Source: Paracoccaceae bacterium
GTDB lineage: Bacteria > Pseudomonadota > Alphaproteobacteria > Rhodobacterales > Rhodobacteraceae
Length of the DNA stretch: 64,000 nt
NCBI GenBank assembly: GCA_014323795.1
Contig: JACONK010000001.1
Coordinates: forward strand, 108,199-172,198
Direction: 5' to 3'
Part shown: piece by piece, positions 38,810 through 48,800 of the stretch
Numbering within the stretch: position 1 is the first letter of the stretch
Layout of the letters: every line of letters starts with the position of its first letter
Notes under the pieces: model-generated
Told to the model about the DNA's origin: nothing
Database searches by the model: none
The model's input: only the letters and a program-made list of their open reading frames with translations
Translations under genes and position numbers: made by a program

Positions 38810-41607
38810 GGCTGTTCCTCCGCGTCCGCGGTCGCCTTGCCGGCGGATACCGCATGGTCTGCCCCGATCACCACCGCCTCCAGCAAGGCCAGCCCCCAGG
38901 GGCCGAACCGGGCGTTCAGCCGCCGAAAGCGGCCCGGCTGTTCCCAATCGACCTGCGCAAGGGTTGCCGGTGCCTCTACTGTGGCACCGTCCACATCCGC
39001 CCGCACGTGTGTGCCGGTTGCATCGGCCACCGGCGGCACAAGCGGCCGTCCCTTGCCGTGGTGGCTGATCACAAGATGCACCAGCAGGTCCCGAAGGTGG
39101 TCATCGGCCGGGAATTCGGCGTCCCCCTCCAGCCATGTGTGCGCCAGCCGCGCCGACAGCAGCTCATGCCGCCCGCCATGCGGCCAGCCCGAATCCCGAC
39201 GTGTCGCCTGCCACGTATGGCGCGGCGTATGCGATTTGGCGACAGGGGCCTCCCGCAGCCCCTTCGGGTCAAGCCAGTTCTGAAAGCGGTCGTCGGCCTT
39301 GCCAATGTCATGCAGCGCGCCGGCCCGTTCGATAATCGCGCACAGGTCATCGGAAAGCCCGATGTGGTGCGCAATGGCGCGGGCACAGGCCGCCACATCC
39401 CGGCAGTGCCGGTCCAGGCCAGTGTTCGTGCCCATGGACCGTTCATCTTCATCGTCGTCCGGCTGTTCACGTTCGGGCCAGCGTACCGGCAGCCGGGCGA
39501 CCTCCCGGTGCGGGGTGACCGGTGCGGGTTCCAGGGAATTCACAAAATCCGCCCATTCATCCGGATCCTGCCCGCCCGGTGTCGGTGCGTCCTGAATCAT
39601 GGCGCGGATCTGCGCCGCCGCCTCGGCCTGCGCGTCCCGGTCCGGGTCTTCCCATTCTGCCATATCCCCCCGCGCCGTGCTGACAAGATCGTCCGCAACC
39701 CTGATACCACAAAGCCGTTCAATGGCCCCGGCATCAAGGGGGACGCCGCGCCGGGCCAGCGATACATCCACCACCGGGGCCGTTGCCGCCGGGTTCCAGC
39801 CGAATGCATCCATCAGGCCGCGGTCGGACCGCAGCACGATACAATCGCCGGGGCGCAGATTTTTGGCCTTCACCAGTTCCAGGGTTCGGTCATCCCGCGT
39901 TCGGCACACCTTGTCCCCTTCAAACACCTCGCGGGCCGCGCCGAGCGGGATTTGGATCGCCTCCCGATCCGTGGGGCGGGGCCACAGTTTATTTGGCCGG
40001 GCGGTGTCATCTGCCGCCGGGTCGGGCAGATGTGCGCGCCAGATCACCGCAACAGTGTATTCGGGGCCCTTAATCCCGCTGAAATAGGGGTCAACCGGGG
40101 CCGCACCCGCGGGCGGTGTGGTTGTTTTCATCCATTCCCACAGCAATTCCGGCATGATCTCCGGTGCCCGGCCGGGATCGTCTTTCGGGGGGCCCAGGAT
40201 CCCGGCAACCTTGCCGGGCGGCAGGGGAACGACACCCTGTGCGTCACGGGCCCTTTTCAGGTGATCAAGCACGGTGCCCGGTTCCGTGCCGTAAACCGGC
40301 CAGTCACCGTTCCGGCCGGGCGGCGGCAGGTGCAGGTATATGGCACGGGCGTTCGGGGTGCGGCCCAGCCGGTTTAACCGGCCCAGCCGTTGCGTCAGCG
40401 CCCGAACCCCGCATTGTTCCGTGACCAGGTAATCCGCATCAATATCGGCACCGACCTCCAGGGTCTGCGTCGCCACAACAACCAAGGGGCAGGTGCGCCC
40501 CGCCCGTTCGGGCCGGGATGCGGCCATGCCGTTTGCCGGGTCCAGGATCCGCTGGCGCAGCCGCCCTGCCTCCCGTTCGCGCACCTGTCCGCTCAGCAGC
40601 AGGATTTCGGCACCGGTCTTTTTCTTCAACAGCGCGTCGTATGCCGCACGGGCGGTTTTCGGGGTATTGGCGAACACCAGGACAGAGGTTGTTTTGCCCG
40701 CCGCGTCCTTCAGAAGGCCAACCGCCTCCTCTGCCAAAAGCCTGCCTGCGTCCCCCGAGGTCTTTTCAACCGGATGCAGCGGCTTTGCCGCCTCCAGCCG
40801 TCGCCGTATTTCGGGATGCGCATAATCCTTCTCGTCAAGGTCAAACCGGTTCCCTGGCCTGTCCCCGGTCGCGGTCAGGGCCACCAGCAGGGGGCGGGCG
40901 CGCCGGTGCGGCACCACTGGCCGTGCGGGGGCGGCACATTCCGGCAGGTCTTGCAGCAGTTTTTTCAGATGCCGGGCCAGGTGTGCCTCATCGAGCAGAA
41001 TCAGGCTGTCCGTGCCGGCCAGGGCCGCATCGGCGGACCGAAGCCCCTTTGACCCGTATCCGCGAAACAGCAGGCGGGAGCCGTACATCGGCAGGGTGCA
41101 CAGAATGATGGCCGGGCGGGACGGGTCCGCCGGCCGGTCCGGCGCAACCCCGCCGCGCAGCCGAATCACCTGCAACGGCGGTGCATCCGCCCCGGCCGAC
41201 AGGGAACGGAGCCTGGCGGCAACCCCGGCGACAGCATCCGCCGCATCCCGGCCTGAAACCCGCGCTTGGCCTTCCAGCATGTTCTTCAGCCGAAAGGCGT
41301 GGTTAGCGGTCGCGTCCACAAGCAGCCGCCGGTTGACCACCCACCAGATGCGTGTCGGGGCGGTGCGCACCGCCAGCGGGCAGTCCGCCTGCACCGCAAG
41401 CCACCAGACCGCAATATACAGGCAGGCTGTCTTGCCCAGGCCGGTCGGTATGCCAACCTCATCCGGCCAATGGCCATGGTCTGCCACCTCGCGGGCCAGC
41501 CGGGCCTGCCAGGGAAACGGCGGGTGCCCGGTGACCGCCTGATAAAAGGTTTCAAAATCAGGCATTGGAGGCAAAGGCACCCTGGGCCGGTCAGGGGGGC
41601 CTGTCAT
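38806..41607 (-). CDS. cas3: CRISPR-associated helicase-nuclease Cas3 with C-terminal HD domain
   Basis: 933-residue effector that unwinds and degrades target DNA. The SF2 helicase comes first: Walker A region IPTGLGKTA at about 53-61, DEAH box LILLDEAHLARHL at 206-209, and helicase-C motifs including QRLGRLNRLGRTP. The HD nuclease follows at the C-terminus, with the HD pair at 766-767 (ALHDIGKADDRF) and ISHHGKG near 848-852. C-terminal HD is characteristic of type I-G; most Cas3 proteins have HD first. ATG 41607 overlaps the csb2 stop by 4 bases. Confidence 0.95.
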   Translation of the reverse strand: MTGPPDRPRVPLPPMPDFETFYQAVTGHPPFPWQARLAREVADHGHWPDEVGIPTGLGKTACLYIAVWWLAVQADCPLAVRTAPTRIWWVVNRRLLVDATANHAFRLKNMLEGQARVSGRDAADAVAGVAARLRSLSAGADAPPLQVIRLRGGVAPDRPADPSRPAIILCTLPMYGSRLLFRGYGSKGLRSADAALAGTDSLILLDEAHLARHLKKLLQDLPECAAPARPVVPHRRARPLLVALTATGDRPGNRFDLDEKDYAHPEIRRRLEAAKPLHPVEKTSGDAGRLLAEEAVGLLKDAAGKTTSVLVFANTPKTARAAYDALLKKKTGAEILLLSGQVREREAGRLRQRILDPANGMAASRPERAGRTCPLVVVATQTLEVGADIDADYLVTEQCGVRALTQRLGRLNRLGRTPNARAIYLHLPPPGRNGDWPVYGTEPGTVLDHLKRARDAQGVVPLPPGKVAGILGPPKDDPGRAPEIMPELLWEWMKTTTPPAGAAPVDPYFSGIKGPEYTVAVIWRAHLPDPAADDTARPNKLWPRPTDREAIQIPLGAAREVFEGDKVCRTRDDRTLELVKAKNLRPGDCIVLRSDRGLMDAFGWNPAATAPVVDVSLARRGVPLDAGAIERLCGIRVADDLVSTARGDMAEWEDPDRDAQAEAAAQIRAMIQDAPTPGGQDPDEWADFVNSLEPAPVTPHREVARLPVRWPEREQPDDDEDERSMGTNTGLDRHCRDVAACARAIAHHIGLSDDLCAIIERAGALHDIGKADDRFQNWLDPKGLREAPVAKSHTPRHTWQATRRDSGWPHGGRHELLSARLAHTWLEGDAEFPADDHLRDLLVHLVISHHGKGRPLVPPVADATGTHVRADVDGATVEAPATLAQVDWEQPGRFRRLNARFGPWGLALLEAVVIGADHAVSAGKATADAEEQP

Positions 41608-43025
41608 TGCCCATCCTCCTGCACAGGTACGCACAGCCCGAATCCGCGCTGGCGGCCTGCACCGATCACCACCGGGCCGGGTACCGGGTCGTCAAAATGC
41701 AATTCCACGTGGGAATAGGGTCGCCCCGGCCTGCCCGGTCGGTTCACCTCTATCGGGGCCAGATCAAGGGCCCCCGGCACAAGCCGGGTGCGCGATGTCC
41801 GAAACCCCGCCGGTTCCGGCAGCCCGGCATGGCGGCACCAGCGCGCCACCCCATCCGCATCCAGGATTCCGCGCCGTTCGTGAATGGCCGGAACAGCTGT
41901 GGCCCAGCGGCGTGACGGGCAACACCAGCGGTCCGGGCGGCGGGCCTGCGGCCTGTCGTCATCCTCCCGGGGCGTCACCCGCACATCCAGGCCATTCCCG
42001 GCCAATTGCCGGATCGCCCGGGCGGCATCGCGGATTTTCCGCCGTTCGGCCGCATCCGTGCCGGGCGGTACCCAAAGAGCCAGACCGTGCAGACGGCCCC
42101 GAGACCACCGGAAACCGGCATCGGGCAGGGCCAGATAGCGCACCAGGTCATACCCCGGCCCGGCAAACCCGTGCCCGTGCAGGATTGAAGGGGGATCTCC
42201 CCACAGACGCTGGTATTTGTCCAGCACGGCCTTTTTGAAAATATCCGTTACCGCGGATATGCGCCTGCCGGACAGGGCCGGTTCCAGGCACAGCCAGGCG
42301 GCAACTCCGCCCCGGTCAACCTCCTTGTCCCGGTCCGGCGACCGATAGTGCGCCCCATGGCGCAGGGCCGGGAACTGCGCCCGGCTGATCGCGGCCCCAT
42401 GTGCGCACCAGTCCGTATACATCCGGTCAAGCACCGCCAGATCACCGGGGGCCGCCACGGCGATGGTCCGGTCCCAGGACGTGTGGTCGGGAATAAATTC
42501 ATCGTCCGGCCCCGATAATGCCGTGTCGGCGAACACCGCCACGCGCACCGGGGAATCCGACGTGCCGAGGTAGCCGACCCGGGCGGCGCGCCGCTGCAAC
42601 GCGGCCAGCACATCCCCGGGCGGTTCCGCTGCCTGCGGCCAGTCATACACCACCCGCGGATCCCGCATGGCCACCCGCACCCCGGGCCGGACCAGCGCAC
42701 CGGTACGGCCGACATATTCCTGATGGGTATTCTTTTCCGCGGCCCCCTTATGCCTGACGACATATCTGCCCTCCAGCTTTTGGTGGCAGGTCTGCCGCCC
42801 GGCCACGGCGCGGATGTTCGGGGCGGGCAGGGCCGCAAGCCATTCCAGCTCTGACCCGTCTGTCACCCGGCAGTTCAGCCCGGTCCCGTCCGCCGCGACG
42901 AACGCCGCAAACAGCCGGGCCGGTGCCGGCGGCCATTCACCGCGGTCCAGGTGCCCGGTGCCGGCCACCCCGTCCGGGTCGCCGCGAAACACTCCGTGCA
43001 GGAATTCCACTGAAACCGAAAACAT
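41604..43025 (-). CDS. csb2: Type I-G Csb2, Cas5-Cas6 fusion (GSU0054 family)
   Basis: 473 residues from ATG 43025 (MFSVSVEFLHGVFRGDP). The N-terminal RAMP part resembles Cas5; the C-terminus ends with the glycine-rich loop GAGRQRGFGLCVP typical of Cas6-like RAMP proteins, which process the pre-crRNA. Csb2 is the signature protein of this subtype. It shares one base with the csb1 stop (TGATG) and overlaps cas3 by 4 bases. The upstream in-frame start at 43118 would lie well inside csb1 and is not needed. Confidence 0.9.
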   Translation of the reverse strand: MFSVSVEFLHGVFRGDPDGVAGTGHLDRGEWPPAPARLFAAFVAADGTGLNCRVTDGSELEWLAALPAPNIRAVAGRQTCHQKLEGRYVVRHKGAAEKNTHQEYVGRTGALVRPGVRVAMRDPRVVYDWPQAAEPPGDVLAALQRRAARVGYLGTSDSPVRVAVFADTALSGPDDEFIPDHTSWDRTIAVAAPGDLAVLDRMYTDWCAHGAAISRAQFPALRHGAHYRSPDRDKEVDRGGVAAWLCLEPALSGRRISAVTDIFKKAVLDKYQRLWGDPPSILHGHGFAGPGYDLVRYLALPDAGFRWSRGRLHGLALWVPPGTDAAERRKIRDAARAIRQLAGNGLDVRVTPREDDDRPQARRPDRWCCPSRRWATAVPAIHERRGILDADGVARWCRHAGLPEPAGFRTSRTRLVPGALDLAPIEVNRPGRPGRPYSHVELHFDDPVPGPVVIGAGRQRGFGLCVPVQEDGQ

Positions 43026-44245
43026 CAGGGGCCGGCGTCCGGGTTCAGGGTCGGCCAGGTTTCGCGGATGGCCTGTGCCAGATTGGGCTTCGGCACAAGC
43101 GTGACAGATTGCCCCCACCCGTCCAGGGGCACGTTCCTGTCCCGCGCAACGGCAAGCGTCTGTTTCAGCAAATCCGCTGTGTCCCTGTGATCGCCGAAGT
43201 CGCAGGCCTGATCATCCTGTCCGGTCCCCAGCCAGTGCACTGTCCGCCCCCGCGGTTCCAGCTCTGCCCCGGACCGCAACGCGAAACCGCGCCCGAAGGC
43301 AAGGTTATGCGCATGCAGCCCCAGCGCGACCAGCACGGCCCGCACCGCCGCATCCGCGCCCGGATCGTCGTTGCCCAGCCGCACCCGGCGCAGCTGGGCA
43401 AAGGATACCGTGGCCCGCTGGGTAATGCGCCCGAACGAAACCGCCGCCGGGGTGCTATCAGTCAGGGCCTGGCCATGACCGATGTTTGACAGCGCATTCG
43501 TCTTTTTGCCGCTTGTGCGGCCACCCCCTTTCACGCCTTCGGACAAGTTCCAGTCCGCTTGATCCTTCTCATTAAAGTCAACCTTGGAATCGATGCTCAG
43601 ATTTAGCGGATCACCCTTGAGCCCGTGCAGGCGGGTCGGATTTTCCTTCTTCGTTGCGGGGGCCCAGCCGATGATTTCCGACACCCAGGCGCGGGCATGT
43701 TTGGCCTGGGTTTTCTTGCTGCCCAGATGGGATTGCCAGAACCCGTACAGCAGGGCCTGCGGAAACCATGCCATCAGGGGGCCGCAGGTCTGCGCCGTTG
43801 CGTTGAAAATTGCCTTGCCCCGGTCTGTTTTCAGAAAGTCTGCACCATCCAGCCGGGCATCGCGCAGATAGGCATCGGCATTGCGATGGGGAAACTGCAG
43901 GCTTGAAATCCTGCGCGGCAGATGGGACGGCAGATGATCAATCCTGGAAAGGTCCAGCACAAATTCCGGCACACCTGTGGCAGCGCGCTGCTGGTGCAAC
44001 GCCTCTTCCAGGTGGTTTGCCTGGGACGGCACATTGTCAATGACGATGACAGGCGTTGGCTGTTCATCCTCCACCTGCTGCCAGCGGGAATCCCACTGGT
44101 AAACGCCCCCGGAATAGATTGCCGGTTTGACCGGGCCACCGGGGCCGGACAGCGGGTCCAGCACTGTGTCAATTCGCATGCCGCTGTCAAGGGACTCATC
44201 CCCGCACCCTTCCAGCAGCATATCCGGATCAATCTTCAAGGGCAT
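43025..44245 (-). CDS. csb1: Type I-G Csb1, Cas7-like backbone protein (GSU0053 family)
   Basis: 406 residues from ATG 44245 (MPLKIDPDMLLEGCGDESL), with a strong AGGAGG ribosome-binding site. It is the first gene of the operon. Csb1 is the Cas7-type subunit that polymerises along the crRNA. Supporting stretches include VIVIDNVPSQANHLEEAL, YGFWQSHLGSKKTQAKHARA and a long C-terminal domain with HAHNLAFGRGFALRSG. Family assignment rests on these stretches, its length and the conserved gene order csb1-csb2-cas3. Confidence 0.9.
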   Translation of the reverse strand: MPLKIDPDMLLEGCGDESLDSGMRIDTVLDPLSGPGGPVKPAIYSGGVYQWDSRWQQVEDEQPTPVIVIDNVPSQANHLEEALHQQRAATGVPEFVLDLSRIDHLPSHLPRRISSLQFPHRNADAYLRDARLDGADFLKTDRGKAIFNATAQTCGPLMAWFPQALLYGFWQSHLGSKKTQAKHARAWVSEIIGWAPATKKENPTRLHGLKGDPLNLSIDSKVDFNEKDQADWNLSEGVKGGGRTSGKKTNALSNIGHGQALTDSTPAAVSFGRITQRATVSFAQLRRVRLGNDDPGADAAVRAVLVALGLHAHNLAFGRGFALRSGAELEPRGRTVHWLGTGQDDQACDFGDHRDTADLLKQTLAVARDRNVPLDGWGQSVTLVPKPNLAQAIRETWPTLNPDAGP

Positions 44246-44432
44246 GGAACACCTCCTGTGTTGTTTGTCGGGCTTCTTCCGGGTTTTCCCACCACACCCG
44301 GCCCGCCTTGTAAAGCGGCTTATAATCCCCGTGCGCCCGTCTGTGGATATTTCCAGGATGTCCCCAACGGCCGGGGGGCGGGCCTGCACACATTCGGGGG
44401 GGGGTCTGCACCCGGGTTCGGTATGTGCTGCT

Positions 44433-45122
44433 TCATCCCGTTGGGGTGCCTGGGCCGGTTTCCCGGCGCGGGCACGGCATCAGGCCGAGCATTCTGACCA
44501 GGCGCCGGGCCTCGACCTCTGGCGGGGACAGCCAGGCGCGGTCCTCACCGGGAAAAAAACGGGCGCGGGTGGCGGTGGGCATCGGGTGCGGCTCGAACCG
44601 CAAAACGCGCCGGTCCGTGTTTTCCAGTTCCGCCGCCCAACTGCCAAAAAGCGCATCCTGCGCAGCTTTGGCAGCACCGTAGGCCCCGAAGAATTTCTGC
44701 CCCGCACGCGGGTCGGTGACCTGCACCGCCGTGCCGTTTTTTAGTGTCAGCAGCGGGTCCACACATTCGATCAGCAACCGTGCGATATCCAGGTTCACTG
44801 TCACAGATTTTGACCAGTCTTTCGCATCAATGTGGGGGGCCGGGGCCATCGGGGCCGCATGAACAATCGTATTCACCCACAGGTCCACCCCGCCCCAACG
44901 GCCAAAGATCGCGGCACACAGGCGGCGGATACCGTTTTCGTCAGCCGCATCCAGCGGCACAAGCGTCGCGGATCCGCCCCGGATCCTGACCTCATCATCA
45001 AGGTCTTCCAGCCCGCCGACCGTGCGGGCAAGCGCGATGATATGGTGGGTTCGGGCAAGCGCGGTGCCGACGGCAAAGCCGAACCCGCGGGAGGCCCCGG
45101 TGATAAGCGCGACGCGTTCCAT
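44433..45122 (-). CDS. SDR-family oxidoreductase
   Basis: 229-residue short-chain dehydrogenase. The nucleotide site is VALITGASRGFGFAVG at residues 4-19, and the catalytic Tyr-x3-Lys is in GAYGAAKAAQDAL. The usual NNAG motif is altered to NTIVHAAP. It is on the same strand as the cas operon, 187 bases upstream of csb1, and could share transcription, but nothing links its function to CRISPR. Its closest likely relatives act on small carbonyl compounds; the substrate is unknown. Confidence 0.88.
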   Translation of the reverse strand: MERVALITGASRGFGFAVGTALARTHHIIALARTVGGLEDLDDEVRIRGGSATLVPLDAADENGIRRLCAAIFGRWGGVDLWVNTIVHAAPMAPAPHIDAKDWSKSVTVNLDIARLLIECVDPLLTLKNGTAVQVTDPRAGQKFFGAYGAAKAAQDALFGSWAAELENTDRRVLRFEPHPMPTATRARFFPGEDRAWLSPPEVEARRLVRMLGLMPCPRRETGPGTPTG

Positions 45123-45374
45123 GGGGGGCGTCAGTGGCGCGACTGGTGTGGCAGGTCAAGCGATTGTGGCGGATACCTGTGCCCCGGGCAGGCTGGCCCC
45201 CCCCGAAAGCGGTCGCAGTCCCGCAACTTCGCCTGCGTCCCATGCCAGGGCAGGGGCTCTTTCATATCGCGCTGCGATTGTCCTGCCGGTCAGGCAATAC
45301 CGGCCGGTTCGACCTGCGCAGCCGGCCGGAGGCGGGTTCCTTCCGACGCGATATTGTATCCGGATTCGGTCCTC
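45123..45374. other. Part of the SDR-dnaE gap
   Basis: Start of a roughly 680-base region with no intact gene. No recognisable motif was found in these 250 bases; an RTX-like remnant follows, and 45613-45804 is also featureless. Confidence 0.4.
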
Positions 45375-45612
45375 ATCCCGGAACCGGAGATTCATTTTCG
45401 TTTTCCTCGTGCCTGAAAATACGGGAGCCGGCGGTGATTTCGATTATCCCTGTTATGCTGCGGATTATGAGCGTGTCTGTTCCGATCCTGAACTTCCTGA
45501 TGTCGGTATCCCTGTCGCCGAAGGGGAACATATCCTTGCCGGCGTCGCACCGCAGCATGTCATTCCCGCCCGGCCCTAATTTTTTTTTATTGGCCTTACT
45601 GTCACCCGTCAC
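45375..45612 (-). pseudogene. RTX-type calcium-binding fragment
   Basis: A 79-codon frame from GTG 45612 reads PGGNDMLRCDAGKDMFPFGD followed by RDTDIRKFRIGTDTLII. This matches the C-terminal pattern of hemolysin-type/serralysin-like proteins (GGND, GAGxDxFxF, DxIxDFxxGxDxL), although the nonapeptides are degraded. No upstream RTX region or signal peptide is present, so this is probably the leftover 3' end of a larger secreted-protein gene. Confidence 0.5.
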
Positions 45613-45804
45613 CTCGCTATCTGAAGGTTCCCGATTTTGGCCTAATCGACCGCGTTATCGGCTGACCCGATGATGCTGGCACCGCAGCATGTGTCCGGCC
45701 CGGATATTCCGGCATTCTGTCAGCCTGCGGTGGCCCTTTCCCAACGACAGGATGTCAGAAGGATTACGCTGTCCGACCTGGCCTCCGACATCCCTGTGGA
45801 GAAG

Positions 45805-48800
45805 CTAAAACTCCTCCACCATCCGGACGCCGGATACGTGTTTCAGCACACCTTTGATCCGCGGGGTGATAGCGTAGGTCTCGGGCAGGGCGATTTCAAC
45901 TTCACCGGGCAGTTCGGGATGCATCAGGACAAGGTGCACCGGCCCCCCGGTGCGGTTGTCAGCCCCTTTGCCGGCGTCCTCCAGTCGGGTGGCGACGGAA
46001 GACACGGCCTGCAGTTCGCCAAGATAGATCTTTAAACCGGCACTCGCGGTCCCTGCCACTGCTGCATCCACGGATTGGGCACCGCGGGCGCACAATTTCA
46101 TCTGGTCCGATTCCAGGGTCGCTTCGACGGTGAGCACGACGCCCTGGCCCGGCGTGAGCCTGTCACGGCATTTCTCAAGTGTATCAGAGAAGACGGTGAC
46201 TTCGTAAAGCCCTGTCGGGTCCGACAGCTGCACGAAGGCATAGCGGTTGCCGCGGCCCGACCTGCGCTCCCGCTTGCCGATAACTGACCCGGCAATTCTG
46301 GCGATGACCGGGCCACCACCTTGCACCTTCTGTTCCAGTTCCGTGAGCGTCAGCACCTTTTGCCGCTTCAGCGGGCCGAGGTAATCGTCAAGCGGATGGC
46401 CGGAAAGGTGGAAGCCGATGACATGGTGCTCCTCCGCAAGGCGTTCGGCGGGCAACCAGTCCTCTGGCATGGGCAGTCGCGGGGCGGGCAGGTCATCACC
46501 ACTGTCGCCAAACAGCCCGGCCTGGGTGCTGGTCTTCTGTTCGAAGCTGGCGGCGGAATAGCCGATGAGCTGATCCACGCTTTCCATGCACTTTCGCCGA
46601 TTGCCGTCAAGCTGATCGAAGGCACCGGCACGGGCCAGAATCTCCATCGACCGTTTGCCGACCCGCTTCAAATCAACCCTGCGGGCGAAGTCAAAAAGAT
46701 CCTGGAAGGTGCCTGCCTTGCGTGCCTCGCTGATCAGCCGCATTGCCTCTATGCCCACATTCTTAAGTGCGCCGAGCGCGTAGTGGATGCGGCCTGCGTC
46801 TACGCTGAAGGTTGCTTCCGAACGGTTCACGCAGGGAGGTATGATTTCTATCTTCATGCGCCGGGATTCGTCGAAAAAAACGCCCAGTTTTTCGGTCAGG
46901 CGGATATCGCAGTTCATGACAGCGGCCATGAACTCCACCGGGTGGTTCGCCTTCAGCCAGGCCGTCTGGTAGCTGACTACAGCGTAAGCGGCGGCGTGGG
47001 ACTTGTTGAAACCGTAGTTGGCGAACTTGTCGAGGAGGTTCCAGACCTCCAGTGCTTTCTTCTCGTCAACGCCGTTCTTCCTCGCCCCTTCAAGGAACTT
47101 GGGTCGCTCCGCATCCATCGCCTCCTGGATCTTCTTGCCCATCGCCCGGCGCAGCAGATCTGCACCGCCCAGCGAGTAGCCCGCCATCACCCGGGCAATT
47201 TGCATCACCTGTTCCTGGTAAACGATGATGCCCTGGGTCTCGTCAAGGATGTGGTCGATGGCGGGGTGGATGCTTTCGCGTTTGGAAATCCCGTTTTTTA
47301 CCTCACAGAACTTCGGAATGCTTTCCATCGGGCCGGGGCGGTAGAGGGCGACAAGCGCGATGATGTCTTCAATGGTGTCGGGGTTCATGCGCCGGAGTGC
47401 GTCCATCATACCCGGGCTTTCCACCTGGAACACCGCCACCGTCCGGGCGGAGGCATAAAGGTCGTAGCTTTTTTTGTCATCAAGCGGGATCGCGTTGATC
47501 TGGTTGGCCGCACCTTCAGGCGGCCCGTAGAGCTGTGTCCCGTCCGCAGCGATATGCAGGGGCCGTGTCAGGTTAATCATGTCAACGGCGTTCCGGATCG
47601 CGGTTAAAGTCTTGAGGCCGAGGAAGTCAAACTTCACCAGTCCCGCCTGTTCCACCCATTTCATGCTGAACTGGGTCGCGGGCATGTCGGACCGGGGATC
47701 CTGGTAGAGCGGCACCAGTTCATCAAGCGCCCGATCACCGATCACTAACCCTGCTGCGTGGGTGGAGGCGTTTCGGTAGAGGCCTTCCAGCTGTTGCGCG
47801 TAATCGAGCAGGCGCGCAACGACTTCCTCCGACTTCGCCTCTTCTTGCAGGCGCGGCTCTTCGATGCGGGCTTTTCCGATGGACATGGGCCGCACACCCT
47901 CCATCGGTATCAGTTTGGAAAGGCGGTCAACCTGGCTGTAAGGTACCTGCAGGACGCGGCCCACGTCGCGCACGGCTGCCTTCGATAAAAGCGCACCGAA
48001 CGTGATGATCTGGGCGACTTTGTTACGGCCGTATTTTTTTTGCACGTAGTGGATCACTTCTTCCCGGCGCTCCATGCAAAAGTCGATGTCGAAGTCAGGC
48101 ATGCTGACTCGTTCGGGATTCAGGAAGCGTTCGAACAAAAGCGAATAGCGCAAGGGATCAAGATCGGTGATCGTCAGCGCATACGCCACGAGCGACCCGG
48201 CACCAGAGCCGCGGCCTGGGCCAACGGGGATGTCATTTTTCTTGGCCCATTTGATGAAGTCGGCGACGATGAGGAAGTAGCCTGGGAACCCCATCTCTTC
48301 AATAGTTTTCAGCTCGAAATCGAGGCGGGCCTGATAATCCTCCACACTCGCGGCGTGGGGAATCACCGCTAGCCGATCTTTGAGGCCCTGGTTGGCCTGG
48401 CGGCGGAGTTCCTCAACCTCGTCATCTGCGAACTTTGGCAGAATCGGCTCGCGCGTTGTGACGCGGAAGGCACAGCGCCGGGCGACCTCAATCGTGTTCC
48501 CGATGGCTTCCGGAAGGTCGTCAAACAGTTTCGCCATTTGCCCCGGGGTCTTGAGGTAATGTTCCGGCGTCAGGCGGCGACGCGGGGTCTGCTGGTCCAC
48601 ATAGGTGCCTTCAGCAATGCAGATAAGCGCATCGTGGGCATCATACATGTCCGGTTCCGTGAAGTACACATCGTTGGTCGCCACCAGAGGCAACCCGAGA
48701 TCATAGGCAGCCTCAACAAAAAACCGCTCAGTCGCCTGCTCTGCCGGGCTGCGGCGGCCGTTTTCATGCGGGTGGCGTTGAATCTCTACGTAAAGGCAAT

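Noticed and set aside
38854..40377. 507-codon plus-strand frame opposite cas3
   Set aside because: Antisense shadow of a well-supported cas3 gene; no start site or family motif.
46321..47607. 428-codon plus-strand frame opposite dnaE
   Set aside because: Shadow of dnaE, which has all polymerase motifs on the other strand.
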